32,170 nucleotides of DNA from an uncultured Collinsella sp. (GTDB lineage: Bacteria > Actinomycetota > Coriobacteriia > Coriobacteriales > Coriobacteriaceae), in contig CABSNL010000021.1 of the NCBI GenBank assembly GCA_902479095.1, forward strand, positions 1-32,170, read 5' to 3'. Below the pieces are notes generated by a model that was not told the origin of the DNA, made no database searches, and saw only the letters and a list, made by a program, of their open reading frames with translations. How positions within the stretch are numbered: the stretch's first letter is position 1; every line of letters begins with the position of its first letter. The position numbers and the translations under genes were made by a program. Positions 14,948 to 22,943 of this stretch are shown one piece after another.

Positions 14948-14988
14948 GTTGAGCCATGGATTTTGAGCGCTCACACCGCCCAAAGCAA

Positions 14989-15025
14989 AAAGCAGATTTC
15001 CGGACATATCCCAAAAATCTACTTT
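14989..15025 (-). terminator. Hairpin after yaiI, probable terminator
   Basis: On the minus strand, AAAGTAGATTT (15025-15015) pairs with AAATCTGCTTT (14999-14989) with one wobble pair, and is followed by TTGCTTT. It starts 2 bases after the YaiI-family stop. Confidence 0.65.
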
Positions 15026-15027
15026 GG

Positions 15028-15510
15028 TTAGTGCAGCAGCTCGGTGAGGTTGCGTTTAAAGCGGGCGCGGTCTTCGCTGGTAAATGCCGCCGGTCCGCGA
15101 GTGCGTCCGCCGGCGCGGCGCACCTTCTTTTCCTCGTGGCGAATAAACAGTTGCATGTCGATGGTCGCCTTGTCGTAGACGCGCCCGCGCACACCGATGG
15201 CGGCGGCATCGCGCTCGAGCACCATGCTCGCCAAGCCAATGTCCTGCGTCACGACTACGTCGCCCGCCTGCAGGCGTTCGACAATGGCAAAGTCGGCGCT
15301 GTCGGCGCCCACGCTCACATCGAGCGTCGTGACCCAAAAGCCGCGTCGCGCGTGCTCGGCATCACGCGGGTCGTCGCGGCGAATGTGCCGTTCCAGGTTT
15401 TGCGTGCTGTTGCCGGCGATAACAACGGCGACGCCCGCCCGCCGCGCGCAATCAATCGACTCGCGCGTGACCGGGCAGGCGTCGGCATCAATAAAGAGCG
15501 TTCGCGGCAT
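15028..15510 (-). CDS. yaiI: YaiI/YqxD family protein (UPF0178, DUF188)
   Basis: This is a 160-residue cytoplasmic protein. The family signature FIDADACPV lies at 6-14, followed by the usual AGNS, the acidic VSVGADSADFAIVERLQAGDVVVTQDIGLA (about 66-95) and GRVYD. The arrangement of conserved Asp residues resembles PIN-like nucleases, so a nuclease role has been considered for the family, but no function is established. The start ATG 15508-15510 directly follows the TAG of the upstream HdeD-like gene on the same strand, so the two form an operon with tight coupling. Confidence 0.93.
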   Translation of the reverse strand: MPRTLFIDADACPVTRESIDCARRAGVAVVIAGNSTQNLERHIRRDDPRDAEHARRGFWVTTLDVSVGADSADFAIVERLQAGDVVVTQDIGLASMVLERDAAAIGVRGRVYDKATIDMQLFIRHEEKKVRRAGGRTRGPAAFTSEDRARFKRNLTELLH

Positions 15511-16113
15511 CTAGTGCACCAGTTTGCCAAATTGAATAGCGCGAACAATCAGCGTAACGCCAAACACCAGCAGCGCGGCGCCGCTAAAGATAACGAGCAT
15601 CTTGGCCGACCACAGCGGATAGATAAACACGAACATGCCGGCGATGATGGAGAGTGCGCCGCTCAGGATAGCGAGGGCGCGGTTGGACGAAAGCTCGGAC
15701 TCCAGAATGGACATGACGCCTTCGACAATCCAGCCAAAGCCGGCCACGATAACCACCATCGTGGTGAGCGTCGCGGTCGAGAAGGCCTGGTTGCGCAGGA
15801 TTATGACGCCGCCCAAGATAATGAGTAGGTTGGAGATGATGCTCGTCACGCGCCAGCCGGTGGGCAGCAGCGGCTCAAAAATGGCAGTGAACAGCCTAAT
15901 GGCAGCAGTGATTACAAAGTAAAAACCCAGGACAGTCGTCAAAAAGACGAGGGACTTGGCGGGTGCAAAAAGCAGCGCGATACCAGCAATGAGCGCTAAG
16001 ACGCCCGTGATGGCGTAGATCCAGCGTACGGCCTTGACGGCTTTGCCCGCCATGCTTTTCTCGTCAAATCCAAACTGGCTCGATTTTTGGTCATCGTTCT
16101 TAAAGATGACCAT
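15511..16113 (-). CDS. HdeD-like membrane protein (DUF308)
   Basis: The 200-residue protein has about six membrane helices arranged as repeated pairs, starting with IYAITGVLALIAGIALLFAP and followed by LVFLTTVLGFYFVITAAIRLF. A polar N-terminal tail of about 25 residues precedes them. The start is ATG 16113 with GGAAAGGAG at 6 bases; a longer frame upstream has no such site. DUF308 proteins include HdeD, linked to acid resistance in enterobacteria, but the role here is unknown. It is the first gene of a two-gene operon with the YaiI-family gene and divergent from the nitroreductase. Confidence 0.87.
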   Translation of the reverse strand: MVIFKNDDQKSSQFGFDEKSMAGKAVKAVRWIYAITGVLALIAGIALLFAPAKSLVFLTTVLGFYFVITAAIRLFTAIFEPLLPTGWRVTSIISNLLIILGGVIILRNQAFSTATLTTMVVIVAGFGWIVEGVMSILESELSSNRALAILSGALSIIAGMFVFIYPLWSAKMLVIFSGAALLVFGVTLIVRAIQFGKLVH

Positions 16114-16212
16114 AATGTCTCCTTTCCGTGTGGTGCACGTCGCGTTCATTGCTCTCCGTGCGGCGTACGCCAAAAGTGCTGCAACAAGTATCGCCCAAGG
16201 GCGCCGATGCAT

Positions 16213-16272
16213 GGGGCGGGAAGGACGAATTGCCGCCCCACATTCCCGAATTGTTACTTTTGTTCCCGCCCC
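16213..16272. repeat. 10-bp inverted repeat in divergent intergenic region
   Basis: GGGGCGGGAA 16213-16222 and TTCCCGCCCC 16263-16272 are perfect complements with a 40-base loop, which itself holds GAATTGCCG and CCGAATTG. It lies between the divergent HdeD-like and nitroreductase genes (16114-16377), where the rest shows no gene. Confidence 0.55.
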
Positions 16273-16330
16273 AGTGAGGATTAATCAACAATTGTAGAAC
16301 ATTACGCCGCTGTATGTAATTGCCTAGGTT

Positions 16331-16349
16331 TTAGGTTAGATTCTCCTAA
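16331..16349 (+). promoter_or_regulatory. DtxR/IdeR-like box before the nitroreductase
   Basis: TTAGGTTAGATTCTCCTAA matches the classical 19-bp DtxR/IdeR site TTAGGTTAGCCTAACCTAA at 15 positions, with both outer half-sites TTAGG and CCTAA intact. It lies 28 bases before the nitroreductase start, where a repressor would block initiation. A DtxR-family gene is present in the window at 7295. Binding is inferred. Confidence 0.5.
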
Positions 16350-16377
16350 GGACAATTGGCTTGTATTGGGGGTCCCT

Positions 16378-17049
16378 ATGAACGAAGCAGTTCCCGCGGC
16401 GCCGGTAAGCGTCGAGTCGATGGCAAAGCAGGGTTGCGAAAAGCTCGGCTTGAACGCGTTTGATGCGTTGGTTCGCCGCGCCCGTACGTGCCGTCGCTTT
16501 GACGAGTCCATGCGCGTGCCGCGTGAGCTTTTGCTTGAGCTGGCGGAGCTGGCGCACCTGACTCCCTGTGGTGCCAATGCTCAGCGTCTGCGTTTTCATG
16601 TGGTGAGCGGTGCAGAGGACTGCGCGCGCGTATTTGATGAGCTTGCGTGGGCCGGCGCGCTTAAGGATTGGCTGGGTCCTGTCGAGGGCGAACGCCCGAC
16701 CGGCTACATCGCGATTTTGGCCGAGCGCGCCGTTCCGGGTAAGCCCGCCGCTCCCATTACCGAGGCCGACACGGGCATTGCCGCGCAGACGATGATGCTC
16801 GCCGCCCGCAGCGCCACGCCCGAGGTGGCAGCCTGCATGTTCAAGGCCTTTACGCCCCACGCGATCGATGCCATGGGGCTCGATAACGACAAGTATGAGC
16901 TCAAGCTGATCATGGCGTTTGGCGTTCCGGCCGAGACGCAGGTGATCGATGCGATCGATTCCAACCCCGACGGCTCAATTAATTACTGGCGCGACGAGGC
17001 ACAGGTGCACCACGTACCCAAGCGCCCGCTTGCCGACGTACTGGTGTAG
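16378..17049 (+). CDS. Nitroreductase family protein
   Basis: The 223-residue flavoprotein belongs to the NfsB/FRP-like superfamily. The FMN-phosphate region RRARTCRRFDES (33-44) is the family's Arg-Ser-x-Arg-type motif with Thr-Cys in place of Ser, followed by LAHLTPCGANAQRLRFHVV, the usual Ala-Pro-Ser-x-x-Asn-Gln-Pro equivalent in a variant form. A late KLIMAFGVPAE segment matches the strand that closes the fold. ATG 16378 follows GGGGG at 6 bases. The substrate is unknown; members reduce nitro compounds, quinones or flavins with NAD(P)H. A DtxR-like box upstream suggests metal or iron control. A REP-like palindrome follows the stop. Confidence 0.88.
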   Translation: MNEAVPAAPVSVESMAKQGCEKLGLNAFDALVRRARTCRRFDESMRVPRELLLELAELAHLTPCGANAQRLRFHVVSGAEDCARVFDELAWAGALKDWLGPVEGERPTGYIAILAERAVPGKPAAPITEADTGIAAQTMMLAARSATPEVAACMFKAFTPHAIDAMGLDNDKYELKLIMAFGVPAETQVIDAIDSNPDGSINYWRDEAQVHHVPKRPLADVLV

Positions 17050-17081
17050 CTGAGCGTCATCGCGGCGTGATCAGACGGTAA

Positions 17082-17116
17082 ACCACCACAAAGGTGCCTG
17101 TCCCCTTTGTGGTGGT
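17082..17116. repeat. REP-like palindrome, copy B (complete)
   Basis: ACCACCACAAAGG 17082-17094 and CCTTTGTGGTGGT 17104-17116 form a perfect 13-bp hairpin with loop TGCCTGTCC. It begins 32 bases after the nitroreductase stop and ends 15 bases before the next start. Other copies are at 4351, 29832 and 30791. Confidence 0.93.
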
Positions 17117-17131
17117 ACGAGGGGAGGGTGT

Positions 17132-17674
17132 GTGGCAGATCTGTATTTGGTGCGGCATGGGCAGACTGAGCTCAATGTGCAGAGCATTTTGCAGGGCTGG
17201 CACGATTCGCCGCTTACGGCGCGCGGGCGCGAGCAGGCGCTGACGGCGCGTACGGCGTTTGCGGCGCGTGGCGTGGCCTTTGATCATGTGTATTCCTCGC
17301 CGTTGGGCCGGGCGCAGTGTACGGCCGAGCTAATTGCTGGTGAGGGCCGCTCGATAGAGCTGGTCGATGACCTGCGTGAGTGGCATTTTGGCTCGCTGGA
17401 GGGCACATCAAATCGCGAGATGCCGCCGCAGCCCTGGGGCAATTATCCGGTGGCCTTTGGCGGCGAGTCGGAAGTGCAGCTTCAGTCGCGCATGGTCGCG
17501 GCGCTGTCCCGCATCATGGCCAGGCCGCAGCACGACTGCGTGCTGGCGGTTTCCCACGGCTCAGCCTGCCAGGAGTTTCTTGAGTATGTGACTGGCGAGG
17601 GGGAGCTACCCGACAACGGTGCCGTGCTTCATTTTGGCTATTGCGACGGGGCGTTTTCGCTCTTGGGTTGGTAA
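17132..17674 (+). CDS. Histidine phosphatase (phosphoglycerate-mutase-like), first of tandem pair
   Basis: The 180-residue enzyme has the phosphohistidine motif RHG (His9) in VRHGQTELN, Arg60 in SSPLGRA, Glu83 in LREWHFGSLEG and the second catalytic His142 in AVSHGSA. It starts at GTG 17132 behind GGGGAGGG. The family includes phosphoglycerate mutase-like broad phosphatases and CobC; the short length argues against a glycolytic mutase, so phosphatase activity is inferred. It is followed after 17 bases by a clear paralogue. The REP-like palindrome just upstream may separate it from the nitroreductase transcript. Confidence 0.9.
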   Translation: MADLYLVRHGQTELNVQSILQGWHDSPLTARGREQALTARTAFAARGVAFDHVYSSPLGRAQCTAELIAGEGRSIELVDDLREWHFGSLEGTSNREMPPQPWGNYPVAFGGESEVQLQSRMVAALSRIMARPQHDCVLAVSHGSACQEFLEYVTGEGELPDNGAVLHFGYCDGAFSLLGW

Positions 17675-17691
17675 CGAACGAAAGGACCCCT

Positions 17692-18327
17692 ATGAATAAA
17701 GACCTGTATCTGGTTCGTCATGGGCAGACAATATTCAACCTTAAGCGCATCATTCAGGGTTGGAGTGACTCGCCGCTCACGCAGCTGGGCTGCGATCAGG
17801 CGGCGCGCGCCGGTATGTTTTTGCGCGCACGCGGCATTGAGCCCGATCATGCTTACACCTCCACGCTTCATCGCACCGAGCAGACTATCGCCAACTTGTG
17901 GCCGGGCTTGGCGTACGAGCGCCTGGACGGCCTGCGCGAGTGGTTCTTTGGCGACTTTGAGGCCGAGCGCGTGGTGCTCATGCCCGAGCGCCCGTGGCGC
18001 GACTTCTATTGCCAGTTTGGCGGCGAGGGCCAGATGCAAGTGCGCGAGCGCATGGTGGCGACGCTGACCGAGCTTATGCAGCGTCCGGACCATATGTGCG
18101 TGCTCGCGGTAAGCCATGGCTCGGCCATCAAGGAGTTCATGGACCACGTGAAGGGTGCGGCGGCTGACGAGCGCGATCGTGTGCCGGGCAACTGCTCGGT
18201 GCTGCATTTCGTGTTTAACGACGAGGCCGGCACGTTTGAGCTGATTGAGATTTTTACGCAGGAGGATTACGCGCGCGAGCTGGGGCTTGAACCGCTTGTG
18301 GCTACTGCAGGTCCGCAGCGCGGATAA
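17692..18327 (+). CDS. Histidine phosphatase, second of tandem pair
   Basis: The 211-residue paralogue of the preceding gene has VRHGQTIFN with His10, Arg61 in STLHRTEQT, Glu83 in LREWFFGDFE and His142 in AVSHGSA. The ILQGWHDSPLT/IIQGWSDSPLT and MVA-L blocks align without gaps through most of the length, showing a tandem duplication. The C-terminus is about 30 residues longer, ending IEIFTQEDYARELGLEPLV. ATG 17692 follows GAAAGGACC; a longer frame would overlap the first gene. The substrate is unknown; the two copies have different loop residues at about 90-110 and could differ in specificity. Confidence 0.9.
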   Translation: MNKDLYLVRHGQTIFNLKRIIQGWSDSPLTQLGCDQAARAGMFLRARGIEPDHAYTSTLHRTEQTIANLWPGLAYERLDGLREWFFGDFEAERVVLMPERPWRDFYCQFGGEGQMQVRERMVATLTELMQRPDHMCVLAVSHGSAIKEFMDHVKGAAADERDRVPGNCSVLHFVFNDEAGTFELIEIFTQEDYARELGLEPLVATAGPQRG

Positions 18328-18370
18328 CGCGAGCGCGGCGGCACGGGTCGCCGGCATAACTTCTCGACGC

Positions 18371-18411
18371 AAAAGGGGCGGAGATGCATGTACCTGCTGC
18401 ATCTCCGCCCC
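18371..18411 (-). terminator. Terminator of the DUF1015/M20 transcript
   Basis: GGGGCGGAGATGCA 18375-18388 pairs perfectly with 18398-18411 around 9 bases. On the minus strand the stem is followed by TTTTGCG, placing it 45 bases after the DUF1015-like stop. It also lies after the plus-strand phosphatase pair and may serve both directions. Confidence 0.85.
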
Positions 18412-18456
18412 CTGTTTGTCGAGCTGCCGATTTTTGTGCTGGGCGGTCTGGTCTTG

Positions 18457-19146
18457 CTAGAACCGCGCGACCTGGTGCGTGAGCAGACCTGTCGGAACCT
18501 GCGGCGCGCCGCCGCTGACCTGCGCAGCGGGGAAGAGCACGGCAACGGTAAAGTTGAACGGCTCCTTGCCGGTGTACGTTCCGGCGGAACGGGCCTCATT
18601 GGCCAGCAGCTGCGACGCCCCGGTCAGCGCGGCAGCGTAGGCGGGGTCGTCGGCCAGTGCCGGCTCCGGTGCTTGGTCGAGCATAGCGCGGATGGCCCCG
18701 ACGGCGTCCTCGCGCTTGACCTCCCACGCGCGGTGCGTAATGCCCGCGGGGTCGGTGACGGCGTAGAGCGACGCGCCCTCTTTGGCGGCGCCCAGGATGA
18801 TATCCATGACGGGCGAGGCCTCGTAGGCGAGCGACACGGGGCGCGGCTGCACCTTGAGCTCGGCGATCGCGCGCGCGGCGGCGAGTGCGTCGACGCTCTC
18901 GGCGGCAGCCTCGTCGCTACCCGTCAGCACGTTAACCGGGCAAATCGCCACGACACCCGTCACGCATCCCGGCTCGCCCGAGCATTCGTACACGTAATAC
19001 GCCGCACCCGGGTCCTTGAGCATCAGACCATCGGCAATGGTTCCGCGCAGAGCATCGTTGCCGCTCAGGATGCTGCCCATTGCAGGCAGCGCCTCGAGCA
19101 CGCGGTCCTGAGCCGGGCGGATGCAGGGAAACGGAAGTGCTTTCAT
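18457..19146 (-). CDS. Short DUF1015-like protein
   Basis: The 229-residue protein starts MKALPFPCIRPA and contains MLKDPGAAYYVYECSG, which resemble the start IRPFRAxRPA and the PAYYVYR segment of DUF1015 proteins. Usual DUF1015 proteins are about 400 residues, so this is a half-length form; there is no sign of a frameshift around the stop and a terminator follows. In many anaerobes DUF1015 genes lie beside serC-serA, and the same holds here: serC-serA, M20 peptidase, this gene, all on the minus strand. Function is unknown. ATG 19146 follows TAGGACC, a weak site. The product is probably cytoplasmic. Confidence 0.65.
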   Translation of the reverse strand: MKALPFPCIRPAQDRVLEALPAMGSILSGNDALRGTIADGLMLKDPGAAYYVYECSGEPGCVTGVVAICPVNVLTGSDEAAAESVDALAAARAIAELKVQPRPVSLAYEASPVMDIILGAAKEGASLYAVTDPAGITHRAWEVKREDAVGAIRAMLDQAPEPALADDPAYAAALTGASQLLANEARSAGTYTGKEPFNFTVAVLFPAAQVSGGAPQVPTGLLTHQVARF

Positions 19147-19185
19147 GGGCGGTCCTAACGCACGAGTCGGTTTGTTCGCGGCTTA

Positions 19186-20406
19186 TTATGCCCCAACTTG
19201 GCCGCTCGCGTCCCAGAGCACGTTATCGGCGAGCGCGATGAGCACGTTCTGACAACGAACGATATCGGCGTGGGGCACATATTCGTTGGGCTTGTGCGCG
19301 AGCGCGAGCGACCCGGGACCGTAGCTCATGCAATTGCGGTTACCTGTCTTGCCGGCAATGACGGCGGTGTCGGTGTAGCCGGTAAAGAAGCCGACGGTCG
19401 TGTCCGCGCCCGTCACGTCATCGGCGGCACGCTTGAGCGCTGCTAGAAGGGGAGAGTTTGGGTCGCGCTCGATGGCGGGGCGGTCGCCCGTCACGACGTA
19501 GCTGCCGTGGCAACCGGGAACGGCGGCTTCGGCGCCGGCGATGGCCTGCTCTACCATGCGCGTTACGGCGGCCGTATCGGTCGGCGGGGTCAGGCGCATG
19601 TCGACCCAGACTTTGGCGCGGTCGGGTACGACGTAGGGGCGATATCCGCCCTCGATTTGGCCGAACGTGATGGTCGAAGGCCCCAGCTCATCGTGCGCGG
19701 GCAGCGCCACAAACGCGCGGCGAAGCGAACACACGACCTCGGCCATGGCGGCGACGGCATCCGCGCCCTTCCAGGGCTGGCTCGCATGCGCCGTCACGCC
19801 AGCCATTTCAATCTCGAACCACGTACGCCCCTTGTGCGCCACCTGGATCTGTCCGTCGGTGGGCTCGGTGTCCAGCACCCATTCACGCGAGCCGACCCAG
19901 CCAGCATCGATCGCGGCTTCTGAGCCGCGCATAAAATCTTCCTCGTCGACCGAGCAGATGAGCGAAAAGCCGCGGCGGGGCAGCGCGCCATCCGCCACCA
20001 CGCGCTCGAGCGTATGGACCAGTGCGGCAATGGCGCAGGCCAGGCCACCCTTCATGTCGCAGGCGCCACGGCCGTAGAGTTTGTCGTTACGCACAATTGT
20101 CCCGAGCGGCGGAATGTCCGCGTCCCAGCCATCGCCCAGCGTAACGGTATCCATATGACAGATATAGACGAGTCGCGGCTCGTCGCTTTGGCCTGGCACG
20201 GTGACCATAAGGTTGCGGCGCCCGGGGAGTGCTTCGAGCTCTGCAATTTGCACGGCATCGAGTACCGGATGGCTCAGCTGCGCTAACCGTTCCTCAACCA
20301 ACGCTTTGATATAGCGTTCAATCTCGCCCTCATACGCACCTGGGTCGGAACTGTCGATCCGCACGAGCCCTTGCGTAAGCCGCCAAGCAAAATCTGTATC
20401 AACCAT
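19186..20406 (-). CDS. M20 family metallopeptidase/deacylase
   Basis: The 406-residue cytoplasmic zinc enzyme is of the ArgE/DapE/CPG2 type. Zinc-site residues are visible: His84 and Asp86 in ICHMDTV, the bridging Asp117 in GRGACDMKGG, catalytic Glu155 with Glu156 in SVDEED, Asp179 in VLDTEP and a late His in ALAHKPNEY. The dimerisation domain insert begins near 190 with HKGRTWFEIEMAGVTAHAS. ATG 20406 follows GAGGTG; a frame reaching farther upstream crosses the serA terminator and is not credible. Succinyl-diaminopimelate desuccinylase, acetylornithine deacetylase and dipeptidase activities all fall in this family and cannot be told apart here. It is followed after 39 bases by the DUF1015-like gene. 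Confidence 0.9.
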   Translation of the reverse strand: MVDTDFAWRLTQGLVRIDSSDPGAYEGEIERYIKALVEERLAQLSHPVLDAVQIAELEALPGRRNLMVTVPGQSDEPRLVYICHMDTVTLGDGWDADIPPLGTIVRNDKLYGRGACDMKGGLACAIAALVHTLERVVADGALPRRGFSLICSVDEEDFMRGSEAAIDAGWVGSREWVLDTEPTDGQIQVAHKGRTWFEIEMAGVTAHASQPWKGADAVAAMAEVVCSLRRAFVALPAHDELGPSTITFGQIEGGYRPYVVPDRAKVWVDMRLTPPTDTAAVTRMVEQAIAGAEAAVPGCHGSYVVTGDRPAIERDPNSPLLAALKRAADDVTGADTTVGFFTGYTDTAVIAGKTGNRNCMSYGPGSLALAHKPNEYVPHADIVRCQNVLIALADNVLWDASGQVGA

Positions 20407-20485
20407 AGGCACCTCACAGATAGTTAGGTCAACATACAGATTGTATGCCAAGAAGCGGCTCAGTGCATTTAATGGAGTGCTCACA

Positions 20486-20520
20486 AAAACGGGGGCGCCT
20501 CTCGTGCGAAAGGCGCCCCC
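20486..20520 (-). terminator. Terminator after serA
   Basis: GGGGGCGCCT 20491-20500 pairs perfectly with AGGCGCCCCC 20511-20520. Read on the minus strand the stem runs into GTTTTTG, 65 bases after the serA stop, so the serCA transcript ends here and the M20 gene should have its own promoter. Confidence 0.92.
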
Positions 20521-20584
20521 GCGGGCATTCAATGTCAGTGACGGGCAGGCCACATGGGGGAACTGCCCGTCAGATCAGCCGACG

Positions 20585-21748
20585 CTACTTGATCACGCGA
20601 ACGCGATACATCGACGGAATCTGCTTGAGCGCCTCGATGGTGCTGCCGTCCAGGTGCTCGTCCGTGTCGAACATGGTGTAGGCGTTCTCGCCGGCGGACT
20701 CGTTGGTCATACGTTGCACGTTGGCATTGTCCTTGGCCAGGATTGCCGTGATCTGGCCGATCATGTTGGGCACGTTGGCGTGCAGGCAGGCGATGCGGCT
20801 TGCGGCGCGCGCCTTGCCCATGCTGCAGGCGGGGTAGTTGACGCTGTGCGCTATGTTGCCGTTCTCCAGGTAATCCTTGAGCTCGCTGATGGCCATGTCG
20901 GCGCAGTTGGCCTCGGCCTCGCCGGTGCCAGCGCCCGAGTGCGTGGTGATAAACGTATTGGGCATCTTGACGGTCTTGGGCGTGGCAAAGTCGCAGCTAA
21001 ACCAGCTGAGCTTGCCCTCGCGCAGGGCGGCGTCGACGGCGTCCTCGTCAATGATGGTTTCGCGCGCGTAGTTGATGAGCACAGCCCCCGGGGCCAGCAG
21101 GTCGATCTGCTCGGTGCTGATCATGCCGATGGTGTCGGCCTTGCTGGGCACGTGCACGGTGAGATAGTCGCAGCCGCGGCAGAGGTCCTCGAGCGTTCCC
21201 ACGCGCTGCACCTCGCGGCTCAGCACCCACGCGTGCTCGACGGAAATGAACGGATCGTAGCCGTAAACGTCCATGCCCAGGTCGACGCAGGCGTTGGCGA
21301 CCTTGGAGCCCACGTTGCCCAGGCCGATGACGCCGATGCGCTTGCCCTTGAGCTCGCGTCCCACAAAGGCCTTCTTGGCCTTCTCGGCATCGACCTGAAT
21401 CTCGGGATCGTCGGCGTTGTCGCGCACCCAGTTCATCGACTGCACCACGCCGCGGCTCGAGAGCACCAGCATGCCCAGGACGAGCTCCTTGACGGCGTTG
21501 CTGTTGGCACCGGGGGAGTTAAAGACGACGACGCCCTTCTTGGCGTACTCCTCGACGGGGATGTTGTTGACGCCGGCGCCGCAGCGGGCGATGGCGCGAA
21601 TGCCCTCGGGCAGCTCGTAGCCGTGCAGGTCGGTGGAACGCATCAGGATGGCGTCGGCCTCCTCGGCGGTGCTTACAAACTCGTAGCCCTCGCCAAACTC
21701 GACCTTGCCGTCCTTGGTAATGTCGTCGATGGTCTTGATCTTACGCAT
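20585..21748 (-). CDS. serA: D-3-phosphoglycerate dehydrogenase
   Basis: The 387-residue enzyme oxidises 3-phosphoglycerate to phosphohydroxypyruvate with NAD+, the first step of serine synthesis. The NAD motif GVIGLGNVGS is at 139-148, catalytic Arg229 is in NYARET and His270 in TTHSGAGT. The Glu that normally sits between them in xxEP is absent: the loop reads DFATPKTVKMPN. From memory this loop type (DFPTP) belongs to a subfamily common in anaerobes. A C-terminal ACT domain (about 316-387) suggests serine feedback. ATG 21748 follows AAGGAG at 8 bases. It is the second gene after serC, 70 bases apart, with a terminator behind it. Confidence 0.95.
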   Translation of the reverse strand: MRKIKTIDDITKDGKVEFGEGYEFVSTAEEADAILMRSTDLHGYELPEGIRAIARCGAGVNNIPVEEYAKKGVVVFNSPGANSNAVKELVLGMLVLSSRGVVQSMNWVRDNADDPEIQVDAEKAKKAFVGRELKGKRIGVIGLGNVGSKVANACVDLGMDVYGYDPFISVEHAWVLSREVQRVGTLEDLCRGCDYLTVHVPSKADTIGMISTEQIDLLAPGAVLINYARETIIDEDAVDAALREGKLSWFSCDFATPKTVKMPNTFITTHSGAGTGEAEANCADMAISELKDYLENGNIAHSVNYPACSMGKARAASRIACLHANVPNMIGQITAILAKDNANVQRMTNESAGENAYTMFDTDEHLDGSTIEALKQIPSMYRVRVIK

Positions 21749-21818
21749 GGAAAAACTCCTTAGCAGGTTTGTCTAAAACAGATGGTTTGAAGTGGCTGGT
21801 CGGCCCGCGCGTTGCGGG

Positions 21819-22943
21819 CTAGTTAGATCGCGGACTCAAACTATGCTGCGCTTCGAAGTCCTTCATGTACGTGGCCAGCGCCTGCACGTCCTCCATAGTG
21901 ACGGCGTTGTACACGCTAGCGCGCATGCCGCCGACGAGGCGATGACCCTTGACGTTTTGGATCTGGTGCTCTGCCGCGCCCGCAACAAAGGCGGCGTCGA
22001 GGTCGGCGTCGCCGGTGCGAAACGTGACGTTGGCGATGGAGCGGCTGTCGGCCTGTGTGGTGCCATGGAACAGCTCGCTGTGCTCGAGCAGGTCGTAGAG
22101 CAGGTTGGCCTTGGCCCAGTTGCGCTCAGCCATGGCGGCAAGTCCGCCGGTCTGCTCAACCCAACGGAACACCTTGCCGCACACGTAGATGCCAAAGGTG
22201 TTGGGCGTGTTGAGCATGGAGCCCTTGGCGGCCTGGGTCTTAAGGTCCATGTACTGCGGCGTCTGCGCAAAGGCCGGGCCGTCAGCGATCAAGTCGTCTC
22301 GCACGATGACCACGGTGACGCCCGCGGCGCCGGCGTTTTTCTGCGCGCCGGCGTAGATGAGTCCGTAACGCTCGACGTCGAGCGGCTGCGATAGAAAGCA
22401 GCTTGAGACATCGGCGACCAGCGGCACGTCGCCGCAATCGGGCAGCTCGTGGAACATGGTGCCAAAGATGGTGTTGTTCTGGCAGATGTAGACGTAGTCG
22501 AGCCCGTCGCCCGCGGCCTCGGCGGCAATGCGCGCGTTGACGTCGGCCATGTCGGGGATGCGGTCGAAATTGGTGTCCTCGGAGCTCGCGAGCAGCACGG
22601 CCTCGCCGTACTTGGCGGCCTCTTTGTACGCCTTGTTGGCAAAGTTGCCGGTCACGACGTAGCCGGCGCGGCCGCGGCGCATGAGGTTCATGGGGATGCC
22701 TGCAAACTGCAGCGTGGCGCCGCCCTGCAAAAACAGGACGTGGTAGTTGTCCGGGATACTCAGCAGGCGGCGCAGGGTTGCCTCGGCGTCGTCGATGATC
22801 TGCTGGTACATGCTAGATCGATGGCTCATCTCGAGCACGGACATGCCGCAACCGCGGTAGTCCATCATCTCGTCGGCGATCTCGGCGAGCACGCTTGTAG
22901 GCAGTGCGGCCGGGCCAGCTGAGAAGTTGTGCACACGTGCCAT
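21819..22943 (-). CDS. serC: Phosphoserine aminotransferase
   Basis: The 374-residue PLP enzyme turns phosphohydroxypyruvate and glutamate into phosphoserine, the second step of the pathway started by SerA. Visible landmarks are the start NFSAGPAALP, the phosphate-binding LQGGATLQF at 72-80, and the PLP lysine Lys202 in YAGAQKNAG. The C-terminal GGMRASVYNA is also typical. ATG 22943 follows GAGGGGG at about 9 bases. serC precedes serA on one minus-strand transcript; serB is not in the window. No serine-responsive leader such as a T-box was seen in the 228 bases upstream. Confidence 0.96.
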   Translation of the reverse strand: MARVHNFSAGPAALPTSVLAEIADEMMDYRGCGMSVLEMSHRSSMYQQIIDDAEATLRRLLSIPDNYHVLFLQGGATLQFAGIPMNLMRRGRAGYVVTGNFANKAYKEAAKYGEAVLLASSEDTNFDRIPDMADVNARIAAEAAGDGLDYVYICQNNTIFGTMFHELPDCGDVPLVADVSSCFLSQPLDVERYGLIYAGAQKNAGAAGVTVVIVRDDLIADGPAFAQTPQYMDLKTQAAKGSMLNTPNTFGIYVCGKVFRWVEQTGGLAAMAERNWAKANLLYDLLEHSELFHGTTQADSRSIANVTFRTGDADLDAAFVAGAAEHQIQNVKGHRLVGGMRASVYNAVTMEDVQALATYMKDFEAQHSLSPRSN

